A stretch of 64,000 bases of DNA from Unio delphinus (lineage: Eukaryota > Mollusca > Bivalvia > Unionida > Unionidae), in the NCBI GenBank assembly GCA_029339505.1, contig JAQISU010001235.1:40657815-40721814 (forward strand), given 5' to 3'. Below are positions 12,870-23,385 of this stretch, piece after piece. Made by a program: the position numbers and the translations under genes. The notes under the pieces were generated by a model, which made no database searches, was not told where the DNA came from, and saw nothing but the letters and a program-made list of their open reading frames with translations. How positions within the stretch are numbered: the stretch's first letter is position 1; each line of letters starts with the position of its first letter.

Positions 12870-13063
12870 TGTCACGGAATTGTATAAACCCTTTTAATTT
12901 ATTTATTAAATTTGTGTACTAGAGTTTCGTTTCTGGCATACAACGATACCCGAGGGTGAATAATGTATATTGTGTCGTATTTCAACGCAGTGAGTTCGGT
13001 TCATCCTACGCCGCACGTGCGAAGTGCTTTTGATGAGATGAACCAAATGCCTTCAATGCATAG

Positions 13064-13083
13064 CCAATATCTGTGTATAAATA
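13064..13083 (+). promoter_or_regulatory. CCAAT and TATA boxes of the outer LTR
   Basis: CCAAT at 13064-13068 and TATAAATA at 13076-13083, about 200 bp into the probable LTR, where a U3/R promoter would be expected. A TCAGTC initiator-like site lies at 13125, rather far from the TATA box for a standard start. Confidence 0.35.
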
Positions 13084-13465
13084 CCTCACCGCATGTTAAG
13101 CTTTTGGCATAACGGAACGTCTTGTCAGTCGGCAGTCTACTATATGAAATGACACATCTCAAATTGTAGAGGTAGGTTTTTTAAAATTATTTCACGTTTG
13201 ATAACACTAGTATACTACCACGTTAATTTGTGCCGATTTGTAGCTTTAGTTTACGCTGAATAATGCACATGTTTATAGTCTTCTTTACGACCTAGCGATG
13301 GATTTATATTAGTAATATAAGGCTATTTTTTAAAGAAATGTTTAGTACAGTAGGATTCGTATCAAGCAGGGCTAGGTTTATTTCTAAACTTGCTGTTTTG
13401 TAATTATTGTGCCGGTAATATAATCTGTATAACTTACCGTGTATAACGTTATTACGCTTTTATGC

Positions 13466-13469
13466 CCGA

Positions 13470-13534
<65 letters not shown>
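13466..13534. repeat. (TA)n tract, left of the Gypsy insertion
   Basis: A pure TA run that stops exactly at the TGTTAC start of the Gypsy LTR. Its other half is at 19547-19637. Confidence 0.9.
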
Positions 13535-13538
<4 letters not shown>

Positions 13539-14355
13539 ACGGCTATTGGATTTAAATTATTTATTTTTGAATGTTAAATCCAGATTTTGTCATTTTGCCT
13601 TTAATATTCATTAATTGGGAGATTTTTTCTAGAAAATTCAGGCTGACCTAGACCCTGGTTGTAAACAGGCTGACCTTGTCTTGTTTACCTCATTATCTGA
13701 CCTTGCTGCAGATTGATAAACAGGTCTTTAAAACTATTGGTTAATTTCAAGGACAACTTTTTTTTTAGTTAGGAAATATCTACCGTACGTGATTTAGTGA
13801 AGGCAGATTCTTTCTGTGACCTTCCATGCACTTCTATTTCTAGAAAATCACGCGGTCACTTGTTTACTTAAAAAAAAAACAAGTATAAGAAGTGTCGTTT
13901 GGGATAGAACAATTCAGTAGATGTTTGGGCTTTATTATTATTAAGTTGTGTATTCATGTTTGAGTTTAATTTTAATTATCTTGTTCTGGACATTGTGTCA
14001 ATTCATTGAAGAAAGAAGAATTATCTGGAAAACGACATGTGTTTATGATTTTCATTTGGATGATAATAAAACAAGAACTAAATCACATGACATTGTCAGC
14101 CATTTTGGATTACATCGTCAAGATTCGAACGTGGAACTATTAGAACATTTATTTATCAGGACTCTTACAATTCCATTAGTGGATTATTTTTGTGAATTCT
14201 ATATTGGATTAATGTTGGATTTGATTCTCTAAAACTGTAAGTTTATTTACTTTATGAAAATAATTGTACTTAATAAATTCATTGTTCAATTTATACAAGC
14301 TTGTTAGTTTTCACTCGTTCTGTGTTGCTACTTATTCGAGCCTAAGCACGTAACA
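13535..14355 (+). repeat. 5' LTR of the Gmr1-like element
   Basis: Starts TGTTACGG and ends CACGTAACA, so the ends are a short inverted pair. It repeats at 18730. A 94-codon open frame (13948-14232) recurs in both LTRs only because they are copies; over those 285 bases I count three differences. The polyadenylation-like AATAAA region lies near 14270. Confidence 0.9.
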
Positions 14356-14360
14356 TAGAA

Positions 14361-14378
14361 TTGGTGGATATCGTCTCG
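14361..14378 (+). promoter_or_regulatory. Candidate primer binding site
   Basis: TTGGTGGATATCGTCTCG begins five bases after the 5' LTR. TGG at this place matches the CCA end of a primer tRNA, as in most Ty3/Gypsy elements. I cannot name the tRNA. Confidence 0.5.
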
Positions 14379-14485
14379 GGATTGAGATTGATATTGAGAT
14401 TGAGATAAATTTGAATTTAAATTTGAATTTCCCCTAGTTTTTGAAAATTTTAAATCTTTAGGGAGACTGACACGCTTGTATTAAA

Positions 14486-14924
14486 ATGACATCTAAGGTA
14501 GAAATATTTCTGTCTAATCCTACCCAGGAGCAATTAGATCTTTTCAAAAAAGATGAGTTGGTTCAACTTGCCTAAAAATACGATCTTTCCGAAGTGAAGG
14601 CTTCTTTAACGAAACAAGATATCAAAAAGATTTTGGTCCAGTATTTGGTAGAACAGGATCTTTTGGAACAAAGTGCTTTGATTCCAGTCAGTAAGTCTGC
14701 ATCGGACTCTGACATTGAACTAAAGGAATTAGAATTAAAAATCCAGATGGAATTAGAGTTGAAGAAGCTGGAATTTCAGGAAAGGGAGAAAGAAAAGCAA
14801 TTACAATATAAAAAAGAGGAGAAAGATAAACAAATTGAATTACAAAAAGAGCAGATGCTGATTGATAGAGAAAAAGAAGAAAGAGAGAGACAAGAAAGGG
14901 AAAAAGAAGACAATTACAATCTGA

Positions 14925-15012
<88 letters not shown>

Positions 15013-15681
15013 AGAGTTGAAGAAACTGGAATTACAGGAAAGAGAGAAAGAAAAGCAATTATAATTTGAAAAAGAGGAGAGAGAGAGACAATTTGAATTA
15101 CAGAGAGAGCAGATGCGAATTGAGAGAGAGAGCGAGAGAAGAAAGAAAGGGAATATCAGTGTAAAATGAAAGAATTAGAGCTGACAAGTGAGAATCACCA
15201 TCATACTTCAAATCAAAAATTTGATTTAGCAAGGAATATTAGATTAGTGACCCCTTTGAAAGAAAAAGAAGTAGATAAATTTTTCATTCTTTTTGAAAAC
15301 GTTGCAGAAAATTTAAAGTGGCCAAGAGAGAATTGGACTCAGTTACTACAATGTGTAATTACTGGTAAGGCTAGTGAGATTTACACTTCACTGTCTGTTC
15401 AGCAAAGTGGTGATTATGACGTAGTTAAAGAATGCATTTTAAGAGGTTATGAGTTAGTCCCTGAAGCTTATAGGCAAAAATTCAGAAATTATAGAAAAGA
15501 AGCTGGACAAACTCATGTCGAATTTACTAGACAAAAAGAGCAGTTGTTTGACGGATGGTGTTTAGCCAAGAAAGTCGAGCAAGATTATCAAAATCTCAAG
15601 CAAATTATATTAATTGAAGAGTTCAAAAACTGTGTCCATAATGATGTTAAAACTTATCTTGATGAGCATTAGCTTGAAACC
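14486..15681 (+). pseudogene. Gmr1-like gag, broken
   Basis: Gag would form the particle that packages the element RNA. The ATG at 14486 opens a helical N-terminal domain (VEIFLSNPTQEQLDLF), stopped in frame by TAA at 14573. The same frame continues to 15064 through a highly charged E/K/Q coiled coil, which is inflated by a (GA)n run at 14936-15009. A shift then leads to the piece at 15166-15672, a SCAN-like capsid domain with FFILFENVAENLKWP and YELVPEAYRQKFRNYR. TAG at 15670 stops it before the next piece in the same frame. At least three lesions. Confidence 0.8.
14936..15009. repeat. (GA)n run inside gag
   Basis: A near-perfect GA run that encodes alternating Arg and Glu. It lies within a naturally Glu/Arg-rich coiled coil, so it could have grown from coding sequence by slippage. 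A frame change follows downstream of it. Confidence 0.9.
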
Positions 15682-17664
15682 TTGGAAAATGCTGCTCGAG
15701 CTGCTGACGAATATTCTTTGACACATAAAGTTCCTTTTGTTAAAAAGACTTCTACTCAACAATTTAATGGCAGAAAAGTATTTCCGCCTAATTCAAGCCC
15801 TTCTAAAACTCAAACTAACACAACTTTCAAAAATCAGACTTCAGAGAAGTTTGATTCTGGATTCTTGTCTCTTCCGACGTGTAACTTTTGCAAAAAAAAA
15901 GGACACGTTATTTCTGATTGCTACAAATTGAAAAATAGGCATCAGAATCAAGATAGACCTGTTCCAAATGCTCTTATTTCCAAGAGGTCAAGGTCACAGT
16001 CATGTATTGAAAGCAATACAATTGTTGGGTCTAATAAATCCCAGTCTGATTTTGATATGGAGAATTATGAACCATTCATATCGAAGGGTTCTATATCACT
16101 CTTGGGTGATTCAGCCAATCTCACCCCTATTAAAATTTTAAGGGACACAGGAGCTTCTCAGAGTCTTTTATTATCAGATACTTTGCCTTTTTCTGAGAAG
16201 TCTTCTTCTAATGAAAGTGTTCTTATTCAGGGAGTAGAGTGCGGCGTTGTTAATGTTCCTCTCCATTGTGTAAATTTGTCATCAGACTTATTGTCAGGAC
16301 CTGTGACAATCGGAACAGTCTCGGTTTTACCCGTAGAGGGGATTGATTTATTGCTAGGCAACGACTTAGCTGGGGACAAGGTTGTGGCTAATCCACTTGT
16401 AACTGACAAGCCTAATTTGGATCAGAAAGTTGATCCAATTAAAAAAGAAATCCCTGATATATTTCAAGCTTGTACAGTTACTAGAGCTATGGCAAAGAAA
16501 GCTCTTGAGAATGGAGTTGAAATGGGCAGTATTCCCTTGGCTGACATATGTATAGGTCAGGCTTTTGATGAGGTCACATTTACTTCTTGTTTAGATCAAT
16601 CAGAAAGTATTGATCATAGTGATTCTCTTTTAACAACTCATTGTCTTTATTCTAATCAGGGTGATGATTTTGAGAATGATGTTAAAGAAGGCAGCATTCC
16701 TTCAACTGACCCTTGTATAGGTCAGGTTTTTGATGAGGTCATTTTTACTCTTGGTTTAGATCAATCAGAAGGTATTAATCATAGTGATCCTCTTTTAACA
16801 ACTCACTCTTTTAATCAGGGTGATAAACGACAGTTACTTGTCGTTGAACAGGAAAAAGGTCCTGCAATCTCCTGTTTGTTTCAATGGGTCATAAATGAGA
16901 ATGAAGTCACTGAAGTTCCTGTCTGTTATGTCATTAAAAATGGAATTCTTATGAGAAAATGGAGACCTCCCGAGGTACCTGTTGGTGATGAGTGGTCAGT
17001 GAACTATCAAATAGTAGTTCCAGAACCTTACAGACAGGAAATACTTAATCTGGCCCATGAAACTGCTTTGGCTGGTCATTTAGGGATTAAGAAAATGTAT
17101 CACAAGATCTTGACTCACTTCTATTGGCCAAAAATCAAAAGTGATGTTGCCAAATGCTGTAGATCTAGTCATACTTGTCAAATGGTAGGAAAAATCAATC
17201 AGATGATACCTAAGGCTCATCTGCAACCTATTCCTGCCTTTGATAAATCATTTGGTAGAATTATGGTAGATTGTGTAGATCCCTTACCCAAGACCAAGTC
17301 AAGTAACCAATACTTGTTGACCATTATGTGTGCGTCAACAAGGTTTCCAGAGGTTATTCCATTGAGGAATATAAAATTTAAAACTACAATAAAAGCTTTG
17401 ATAAAGTTTTGTACTCAGTATGGCCTTCCCAAATCTATTCAGTTTGATCAAGGTTCAAACTTCATGTCTGGAATTTTCCAGCAAGTTATGAATGAATGCC
17501 CAATTCAGCAATTCAAGTTAAAAATGAAACTATGGTTTGAAAGAACTACAAGGCAGAGAACTTTTAAGTCTGATAATGGAGTTGTGTTACTCTTGTTCAA
17601 TCTTCTTACTTTTCTTCAAATTAGATATTACGGCCCTTACAAAGTTAAGAAGAAAATGAATTAG
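15682..17664 (+). pseudogene. Gmr1-like pol: zinc knuckle, protease, integrase
   Basis: A 660-codon open frame. Near residues 70-85 is a CCHC zinc knuckle (CNFCKKKGHVISDC). Around 155 is the aspartic protease site RDTGASQSLL. A spacer with two similar blocks (IGQ.FDEV.FT, near 295 and 350) follows. From about 440 comes integrase: HHCC-type zinc domain (AHETALAGHLG .. CRSSHTC), core with the first Asp (IMVDCVDP) and second Asp (IQFDQGSNF). The part that should hold the catalytic Glu is missing, because the frame jumps from CPIQQFK directly to the C-terminal GPY module (YYGPYKV). The integrase is therefore dead by internal deletion although the frame is open. Confidence 0.85.
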
Positions 17665-17925
17665 TTAAATTATAGTATTAGTGCTCCTGGGATCTAAATT
17701 AATTATAGGAGTACCAGTATATTGAAAGAGATAGCCATGTTAAATATGTAATTAATTTAGTGGTACCTGTCCCACATAGTGAAGGAATATCATCAGGATT
17801 CAACTGATATTGGAGCGACGAATTGTTGGAATTCAAAAATTATGAAAAATCTAGACCAGAAACTTTTACATTTGCAAGTACAAGAAAGAAATGAAATGAA
17901 AGTTATTATTATTATATGAGCACTT

Positions 17926-18750
17926 ATGTCCAGATATTCTTACAAGGACAAACAAAATTTTCATGACGTTGAAATTGAAAATTCCAAACAGCATCCATGC
18001 TGGACGAGTCCACTCAAACAGGAATTCTTGAAAAAGGAAATTCAATATTTGCTGGAGAATGATTTTATCAAGCCCAGTAAAAGTGATTGGAGTTCACCAT
18101 GCATACTTGTTTCAAAACCAAATAAAACTTTTCGTATGTGTACTGATTATAGGAAGGTGAACAGAGTGACAAAAACAGATTCATTCCCATTACCAAGAAT
18201 TGACAATTGTATTGATAAAATTGGGAATGCCAGGTATGTCACCAAATTTTGACCTTCTGAAAGGATTTTGGAAGATTCCACTACGGAAAGAGCAAAGGAT
18301 ATGTCAATATTGTGACTCCAAATGGACTCGACCAATATAAAGAAAGTCCAATTCAACGTCTCATAAAAATGATCATCTCTGGTCTAGAAAATTGTGACGT
18401 CATCATCTACAACGACACCTGGAGAGAACATCTAGCAACAATTAGAAAATATTTTTGACAGACTCACTAATACATGTGTGACTGTTAATTTATTTAAAAG
18501 TGAGTTCTGCCCTGCTAGAGTGGTTTTCTTAGGACATTTTGTGGGACATGGACAAGTTAAAAGGTTGAGGCTATTTCTTGATAATATAATTGCAGACGTT
18601 TTTCCTGTGTATAAGAATTTATTATATTGTGTAATTTATACTAGTTCTTTTAACCTCAGATATAAATTGGTTTGTGACAAAAAGAAAGTTTTATCATATA
18701 AACCTTACTTTTTATTTTATGGGGGAAGGTGTTACGGCTATTGGATTTAA
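17926..18750 (+). pseudogene. Gmr1-like reverse transcriptase remnant
   Basis: The piece at 17926-18252 holds the RT fingers and start of the palm: FIKPSKSDWSSPCILVSKP, RMCTDYRKVN, FPLPRID. It then breaks in FDLLKGF-type sequence. Only scraps remain until 18478-18560, where VTVNLFKSEFC and VVFLGHFVGHGQVK mark the RT thumb and connection. The catalytic YIDD-type motif lies in a short damaged stretch near 18405 (DVIIYND-like in pieces). RNase H is missing. RT lies downstream of integrase, which defines the pol order. Confidence 0.8.
18717..18729 (+). other. Polypurine tract
   Basis: TTATGGGGGAAGG directly upstream of the 3' LTR. In this family it primes plus-strand DNA synthesis. Confidence 0.7.
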
Positions 18751-19542
18751 ATTATTATTTTTGAGTGTTAAATCCAAATTTGTCACTTTGCGTTTAATAT
18801 TCATTAATTGGGAGATTTTTTCTAGAAAATTCAGGCTGATCTAGACTCTGGTTGTAAACAGGCTGATCTTGGCTTGTTTACCTCATTATCTGACCTTGTT
18901 GCAGATTGATAAACAGGTCTTTAAAACTATTGGTTAATTTCAAGGACAACTGTTTAATTTTAGTTAGGAAATATCTACCGTACGTGATTTAGTGAATGCA
19001 GATTCTTTCTGTGACCTTCCATGAACTTCTATTTCTAGAAAATCATGCGGTCACTTGTTTACTTAAGAAAACAAGTATAAGAAGTGTCGTTTGGGATAGA
19101 ACAATTCAGTAGATGTTTGGGCTTTATTATTATTAAGTTGTGTATTCATGTTTGAGTTTAATTTTAATTATCTGGTTCTGGACATTGTGTCAATTCATTG
19201 AAGAAAGAAGAATTATCTGGAAAAGGACATGTGTTTATGATTTTCATTTGGATGATAATAAAACAAGAACTAAATCACGTGACATTGTCAGCCATTTTGG
19301 ATTACATCGTCAAGATTCGAACGTGGAACTATTAGAACATTTATTTATCAGGACTCTTACAATTCCATTAGTGGATTATTTTTGTGAATTCTATATTGGA
19401 TTAATGTTGGATTTGATTCTCTAAAACTGTAAGTTTATTTACTTTATGAAAATAATTGTACTTAATAAATTCATTGTTCAATTTATACAAGCTTGTTAGT
19501 TTTTACTCTTTCTGTGTTGCTGCTTATTCGAGCCTAAGCACG

Positions 19543-19546
<4 letters not shown>
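18730..19546 (+). repeat. 3' LTR of the Gmr1-like element
   Basis: Direct copy of 13535-14355, starting TGTTACGG and ending GCACGTAAC. The last A of the other LTR is replaced by the start of the TA tract. Small indels relative to the 5' LTR near 18755-18790 and 18955. Confidence 0.9.

Positions 19547-19637
<91 letters not shown>
19547..19637. repeat. (TA)n tract, right of the Gypsy insertion
   Basis: Pure TA run; the other half of the microsatellite that received the Gmr1-like element. Confidence 0.9.
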
Positions 19638-19639
<2 letters not shown>

Positions 19640-19659
19640 CCCGGTATTGGATATATTTT

Positions 19660-19925
19660 CAGCTGCCAGGTGTCTGGAAATGTCAAGAATGTACGGTGTT
19701 GTCTGGTGCTATCTAGTGTCTGGAATGTCCAGTATATGGAGTATTCCAGCTGTAGCGCTGTCCAGCGTCTGGAATGCCCAGCTTCCAGAGTGTCTGGTAT
19801 TGTTCAATGATGTCCAGTGTATGGAGTGTCCCAGCTGTATAGCTGTCCAATATCTGGAATGTCCAGTATCCAGAGTGTCCAGTATCTGGAGTGTCCGGTG
19901 TTTTTTCCAGAGTGGCTGGAAGGAC
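19660..19925. repeat. Degenerate CCAG/CTGG palindromic repeats
   Basis: Many short variants of TGTCCAGTATCTGGAGTG in tandem within the outer LTR. Each unit is a small imperfect palindrome. Overlapping open frames on both strands here reflect the periodicity and are not genes. Confidence 0.6.
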
Positions 19926-20509
19926 TCGAGCTTTCCAAGTATCAAAGGAATCGAGGTCTACGTGGTGGAAGCTGTAAAACGAACCACATGAATTATTAGT
20001 AGCAGCTAAAAAAACTGAATTTTACCAACTGTGGAGCTGCAATGAAGTGGTCTGACGGCGGAATATATCTCCTGCATTTATTCTTGTAGCCGTGGGCTAA
20101 TATTTTGGGGTTCTCAAAACCCAATTGTATCTTTTGGGACTGTAAAGATAAGTTATATATCTATCCCTCTTCATTTGCATAATTTCACTATGAGTGAATT
20201 CATTTTACTAAATGAGTAAATATTTACATTGTTTGCTACCTGAGTAAACTATATACATCTCTGCATTGTTTAGTCATTGTGAGTTATTCACCCCTTGTAT
20301 TTGTATTTTGTATAGTAAATTGTTTGTATATTTTTAAATTAAATTTGATCGTTATGTTAATAATCCAATATTTAGATTATAACAAAAACACGCACGTATT
20401 AATAATATGATTCCTCCTTCAAGTCACTCATTATTAAACATTGTATTTATGTCATCGTCAAACGTATTATGTTGTGAATCCGAAAATCTCGCCCGATTAT
20501 CTTGTTACA

Positions 20510-21247
20510 TATGGATTTCAATTAGTCATACAAGTATATTTATTTCAATTAATCATATGATTATATGGATTTCAATTAGTTAAATGGATTTCAATTAGTT
20601 ATATGTATTTCTATTAATCATATGATTATATGGATTTCAATTAATTAATGCATTTAAATTAGTTATATGGATTTCAATTAGCTATAAGTATTTAAATTAG
20701 GCATATGATTTTAATTAGTTAAATCATAACATAATTATATTTATTTCAATTAATCAATGATCATATAGATTTTAATTAGTTATATGGATTTTAATTAGTC
20801 ATAGGGTTATATGGATTTTAATTAGTTTTATGGATCTTAATTAGTCATACGGATTTCAATTAGTCAAATGATTATATAGATTTTAATTAGTTATATGGAT
20901 TTTAATTAGTCCTTTGATTATTTGGATTTTAACTAGTTATATGGATTTTAATTAGTCATATGGATTTCGATTAGTCATAAGGATTTCAATTGTCATATGA
21001 TTATAAGGATTTTAAATAGCTAAATGGATTTCAATTAGTCATATTATTACATGGATTTTAATTAGTCATACTGATTTAAATTAAGTATGTGGATTTCAAT
21101 TGTCATATGGTTATATGGGTATTACTTAGTTATACAATTGTTCGAATTTTAATTAGTTGCATGGATTTCAATTATTCATATTGATTTCAGTTAGGCATAT
21201 AGTTTTTTGGAATTGAATTAAAGATATTATTACATGGATTTTAATTT
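20510..21247. repeat. 27-bp satellite, segment 3 (diverged)
   Basis: Diverged GGATTTCAATTAGTCATATGATTATAT units, same family as segments 1 and 2, continuing to the 3' tail of LINE copy 2. Confidence 0.85.
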
Positions 21248-22300
21248 AAAAAAAATAATAATGAGGACTTTGTATAGCGCCTAATCTTACGAAGCTCTAA
21301 GCGCTTTACACCATCAATAATGATATGACTACACTAAAGAACAACAAATGACAAAAATAATGAAATTGGAAAACATAAAAACATGCTGAAAACATATAAG
21401 ATACAAAACATGATTAGGTCGCTAAGTTTGTCCCTGCAGTCGAAACAGGTGAGTCTTGAGAGCACTCTTAAAAGAGACCATTGTGTCTTTGTGTCTAATT
21501 TCAATGGGCAATTTGTTCCACGTCGCCGGGCCCTGGTGTGAAAAACGAACGTTGTCCATATGACATTGTTTTCACCTTGGGAACAATGAGTATACGATTA
21601 TCAGAAGAAGAGCGTAAGGATCTAGCTGGTGTATACACATGGGTGAGGCTGGATAAATGTGTTGGACTGGAGTCTGTCATTGAAACATAGCACAGAGAAC
21701 AAATTTTGTGTTTGATTCTGTATCGAATTGATAGCCAACGTAGGGTACAGAGCAATGGTGAGGTGTGCTCTGATTGAGGTACTCCAACGATGATCCGTGC
21801 AGCTGTGTTTTGAACTTTTTGAAGTTTCTGGAGTAAATATTGTGACGAACCAGACAGAATTGAGTTACAATAGTCCAGTCTTGAAAGTACTAATGAACAC
21901 ACATGTGTTTTAGTAGCATCATCTGAAAGATATTTACGAATATTACTGATGCGTCTCAATTCAAGATATGCAGCCTTGCATATGTTCATGACATGTTGGT
22001 GCAATGTGAGAGTACTGTCTAGAGTAACGCCTAGGCTCCGTACTGACTGAGAATTTAATGTTGGTATTGCTGATATTTATTGTCTGAGGTAAAGGATGTG
22101 AATGAGAAAGTCTTTCTGTTGTGATCAGAATAGCCTCAGTTTTATCATCATTCATCTGCAGCTTGTTACATGTCATCCATGATTTCACATCAGAAATGCA
22201 CTTCTCTACTCCATGGAGGTAGCATCAACTTCAGCTGGGTGGCTAGGCTTGTATATTTGGGTGTCATCAGCATACAATTGGTGCGATACTGGGTGAAGAT
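21248..22300 (-). mobile_element. CR1/L2-like LINE, copy 2, 5'-truncated
   Basis: The 3' end (AATAATAATGAGGACTTTG) and UTR match copy 1 at 2668. The copy extends only to the RT palm region equivalent to about 3720 of copy 1. The pieces at 22004-21501 and 22188-21961 hold the RT thumb (LVLSRLDYCNSILSG) and C-terminal tail (RSLRSSSDNR). The 5' truncation is usual for LINE insertion. It lies in the 27-bp satellite, which resumes at 22301. Confidence 0.9.
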
Positions 22301-22378
22301 ATAACTAATTAAATTCCATATAATCATATGACTAATTGAAATCCATATGATTAGTTGAAATACATATAACTAGTTAAA
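22301..22378. repeat. 27-bp satellite, segment 4
   Basis: A few units in the opposite orientation to the earlier segments (AATTGAAATCCATATGATTAG), closing the array. Confidence 0.7.
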
Positions 22379-22800
22379 GTCAGAAATGTTAAAGAATGGG
22401 CATGCATTAAAATGATGAATTCGTCCGAAAAGGTACATGGTTTGTAGACGTATATTTAGCTATTTACAGGTTAAATAACTAGTTACGTGCACTATATATC
22501 GTTTAGGTTAAGGCAATGTAGAGACGATGAGGTTTGATCATTGGTGTATGAATAAGTACATACCGTTAGACAGGTAAGATAAATGAAAATGTACTAAATT
22601 GAAAGGTTGTATAGTGCAAATGTACTAAATTAAAAGATATTAATATCGGTAATGTATATTATGTTACTTTAACATGTATGTCGTTCTCTGGTAGTTTAAA
22701 AAGATTTTCTTTACAGGTTTCATCGTCTCATTCAGTACCATATATACCATATTCATAAAAAATACTGAAACTGTTCAAGCTTTTTATGTAGACACCCCAT
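22379..22800. other. Intergenic DNA, nothing recognised
   Basis: No supported feature. Confidence 0.5.
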
Positions 22801-22805
22801 CTTAA

Positions 22806-22818
22806 AGGAGACTAGAAA
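22806..22818 (+). repeat. Left terminal inverted repeat
   Basis: AGGAGACTAGAAA, preceded by TTAA. Complement of 25401-25413. Confidence 0.75.
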
Positions 22819-23053
22819 CCAGTGGAAATATACAATAATATTAAATACACTGCAGAGAAAAACATGATTCTGAAGCGTCGTGTGCGACCGTACTGCCAAT
22901 ATTGAGATATTGGCATATCTTCTAGGCGCTGAGTTTCCGTGACCTCGTATGCATATTTTCCGCGCCTATTCGGTTACTTTCAGAAAGTGACGTCATACTA
23001 GCAACTCCAGCATCCAGACCTACAGTTGCAAGGTTCATTTCATATAGAGTACC

Positions 23054-23385
23054 ATGCCGTTTTGCGTTGCTTACGGGTGTAATAGCATACATAGAAAAGG
23101 CTGTGGAGTTCATTTTTTTTTCTTTTCCAAATGATAAAGGGATAAAGAATGTCTGGATACATTATTACAAGCGAGTCGATTTCAATGCAACACCATGCAG
23201 CAATCCGTGCCCATTACATTTCACAAAGGAATGTTACCAGAGGGATCCTAAAAACATAGAACCTCTAGGACACACGAATACTAAGCCTAGACTAAAAGCT
23301 GAAACTGTTCCGGACATACCATTGTATATTTTAAATCCTGGTAGAGTGTCAAACGTACGAGTTACGAAAATAGGCAGAAGGCCGA
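23054..23385 (+). pseudogene. THAP-domain first exon, one frameshift
   Basis: The ATG at 23054 opens a C2CH THAP zinc finger, a DNA-binding module used by P, Kolobok and related transposases. Cys4 and Cys9 (CVAYGC) lie before the break. The remainder reads in another frame: FPNDKG, then a C-x-x-H pair (PCPLHF), then an end segment with AETVPDIPL. The shift falls on a run of nine T (23113-23121) and corresponds to one extra base. The frame meets a GTAAGT splice donor at 23386, so this is probably the first exon of a spliced gene. It could instead be a host THAP gene, but its position between the inverted repeats favours a transposase. Confidence 0.6.

Larger units (their letters stand above)
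13535..19546 (+). mobile_element. Gmr1-like Ty3/Gypsy retrotransposon
   Basis: Two direct LTRs (13535-14355 and 18730-19546) enclose gag and pol on the plus strand. The pol order is protease, integrase, then reverse transcriptase, as in Ty1/copia, whereas the proteins are Ty3/Gypsy-like. That order is established for the Gmr1 group first described in fish and other deuterostomes. The element sits in a (TA)n tract, so its target duplication cannot be distinguished. Gag and pol carry stops and shifts, and the integrase C-terminal core and most of RT/RNase H are deleted, so the copy cannot move on its own. Confidence 0.85.
12870..20509. mobile_element. Probable solo LTR, split by a later Gypsy insertion
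   Basis: The sequence starts TGTCACGG and ends TTGTTACA, both typical LTR ends (TG..CA). It is flanked by TATGG on both sides (12865-12869 and 20510-20514), a perfect 5-bp duplication in the satellite. The outer parts are 12870-13465 and 19638-20509; between them lie a (TA)n tract and the Gmr1-like element. I see no second LTR copy, so a solo LTR of about 1.5 kb is the simplest reading. A CCAAT and TATA box at 13064-13083 fit an LTR promoter. Confidence 0.55.

Noticed and set aside
13948..14232. Conserved 94-codon gene present twice (also at 19140-19424)
   Set aside because: Both copies lie at the same place inside the two LTRs, so identity comes from LTR duplication. No domain is recognisable; an LTR-encoded protein is not excluded but not supported.
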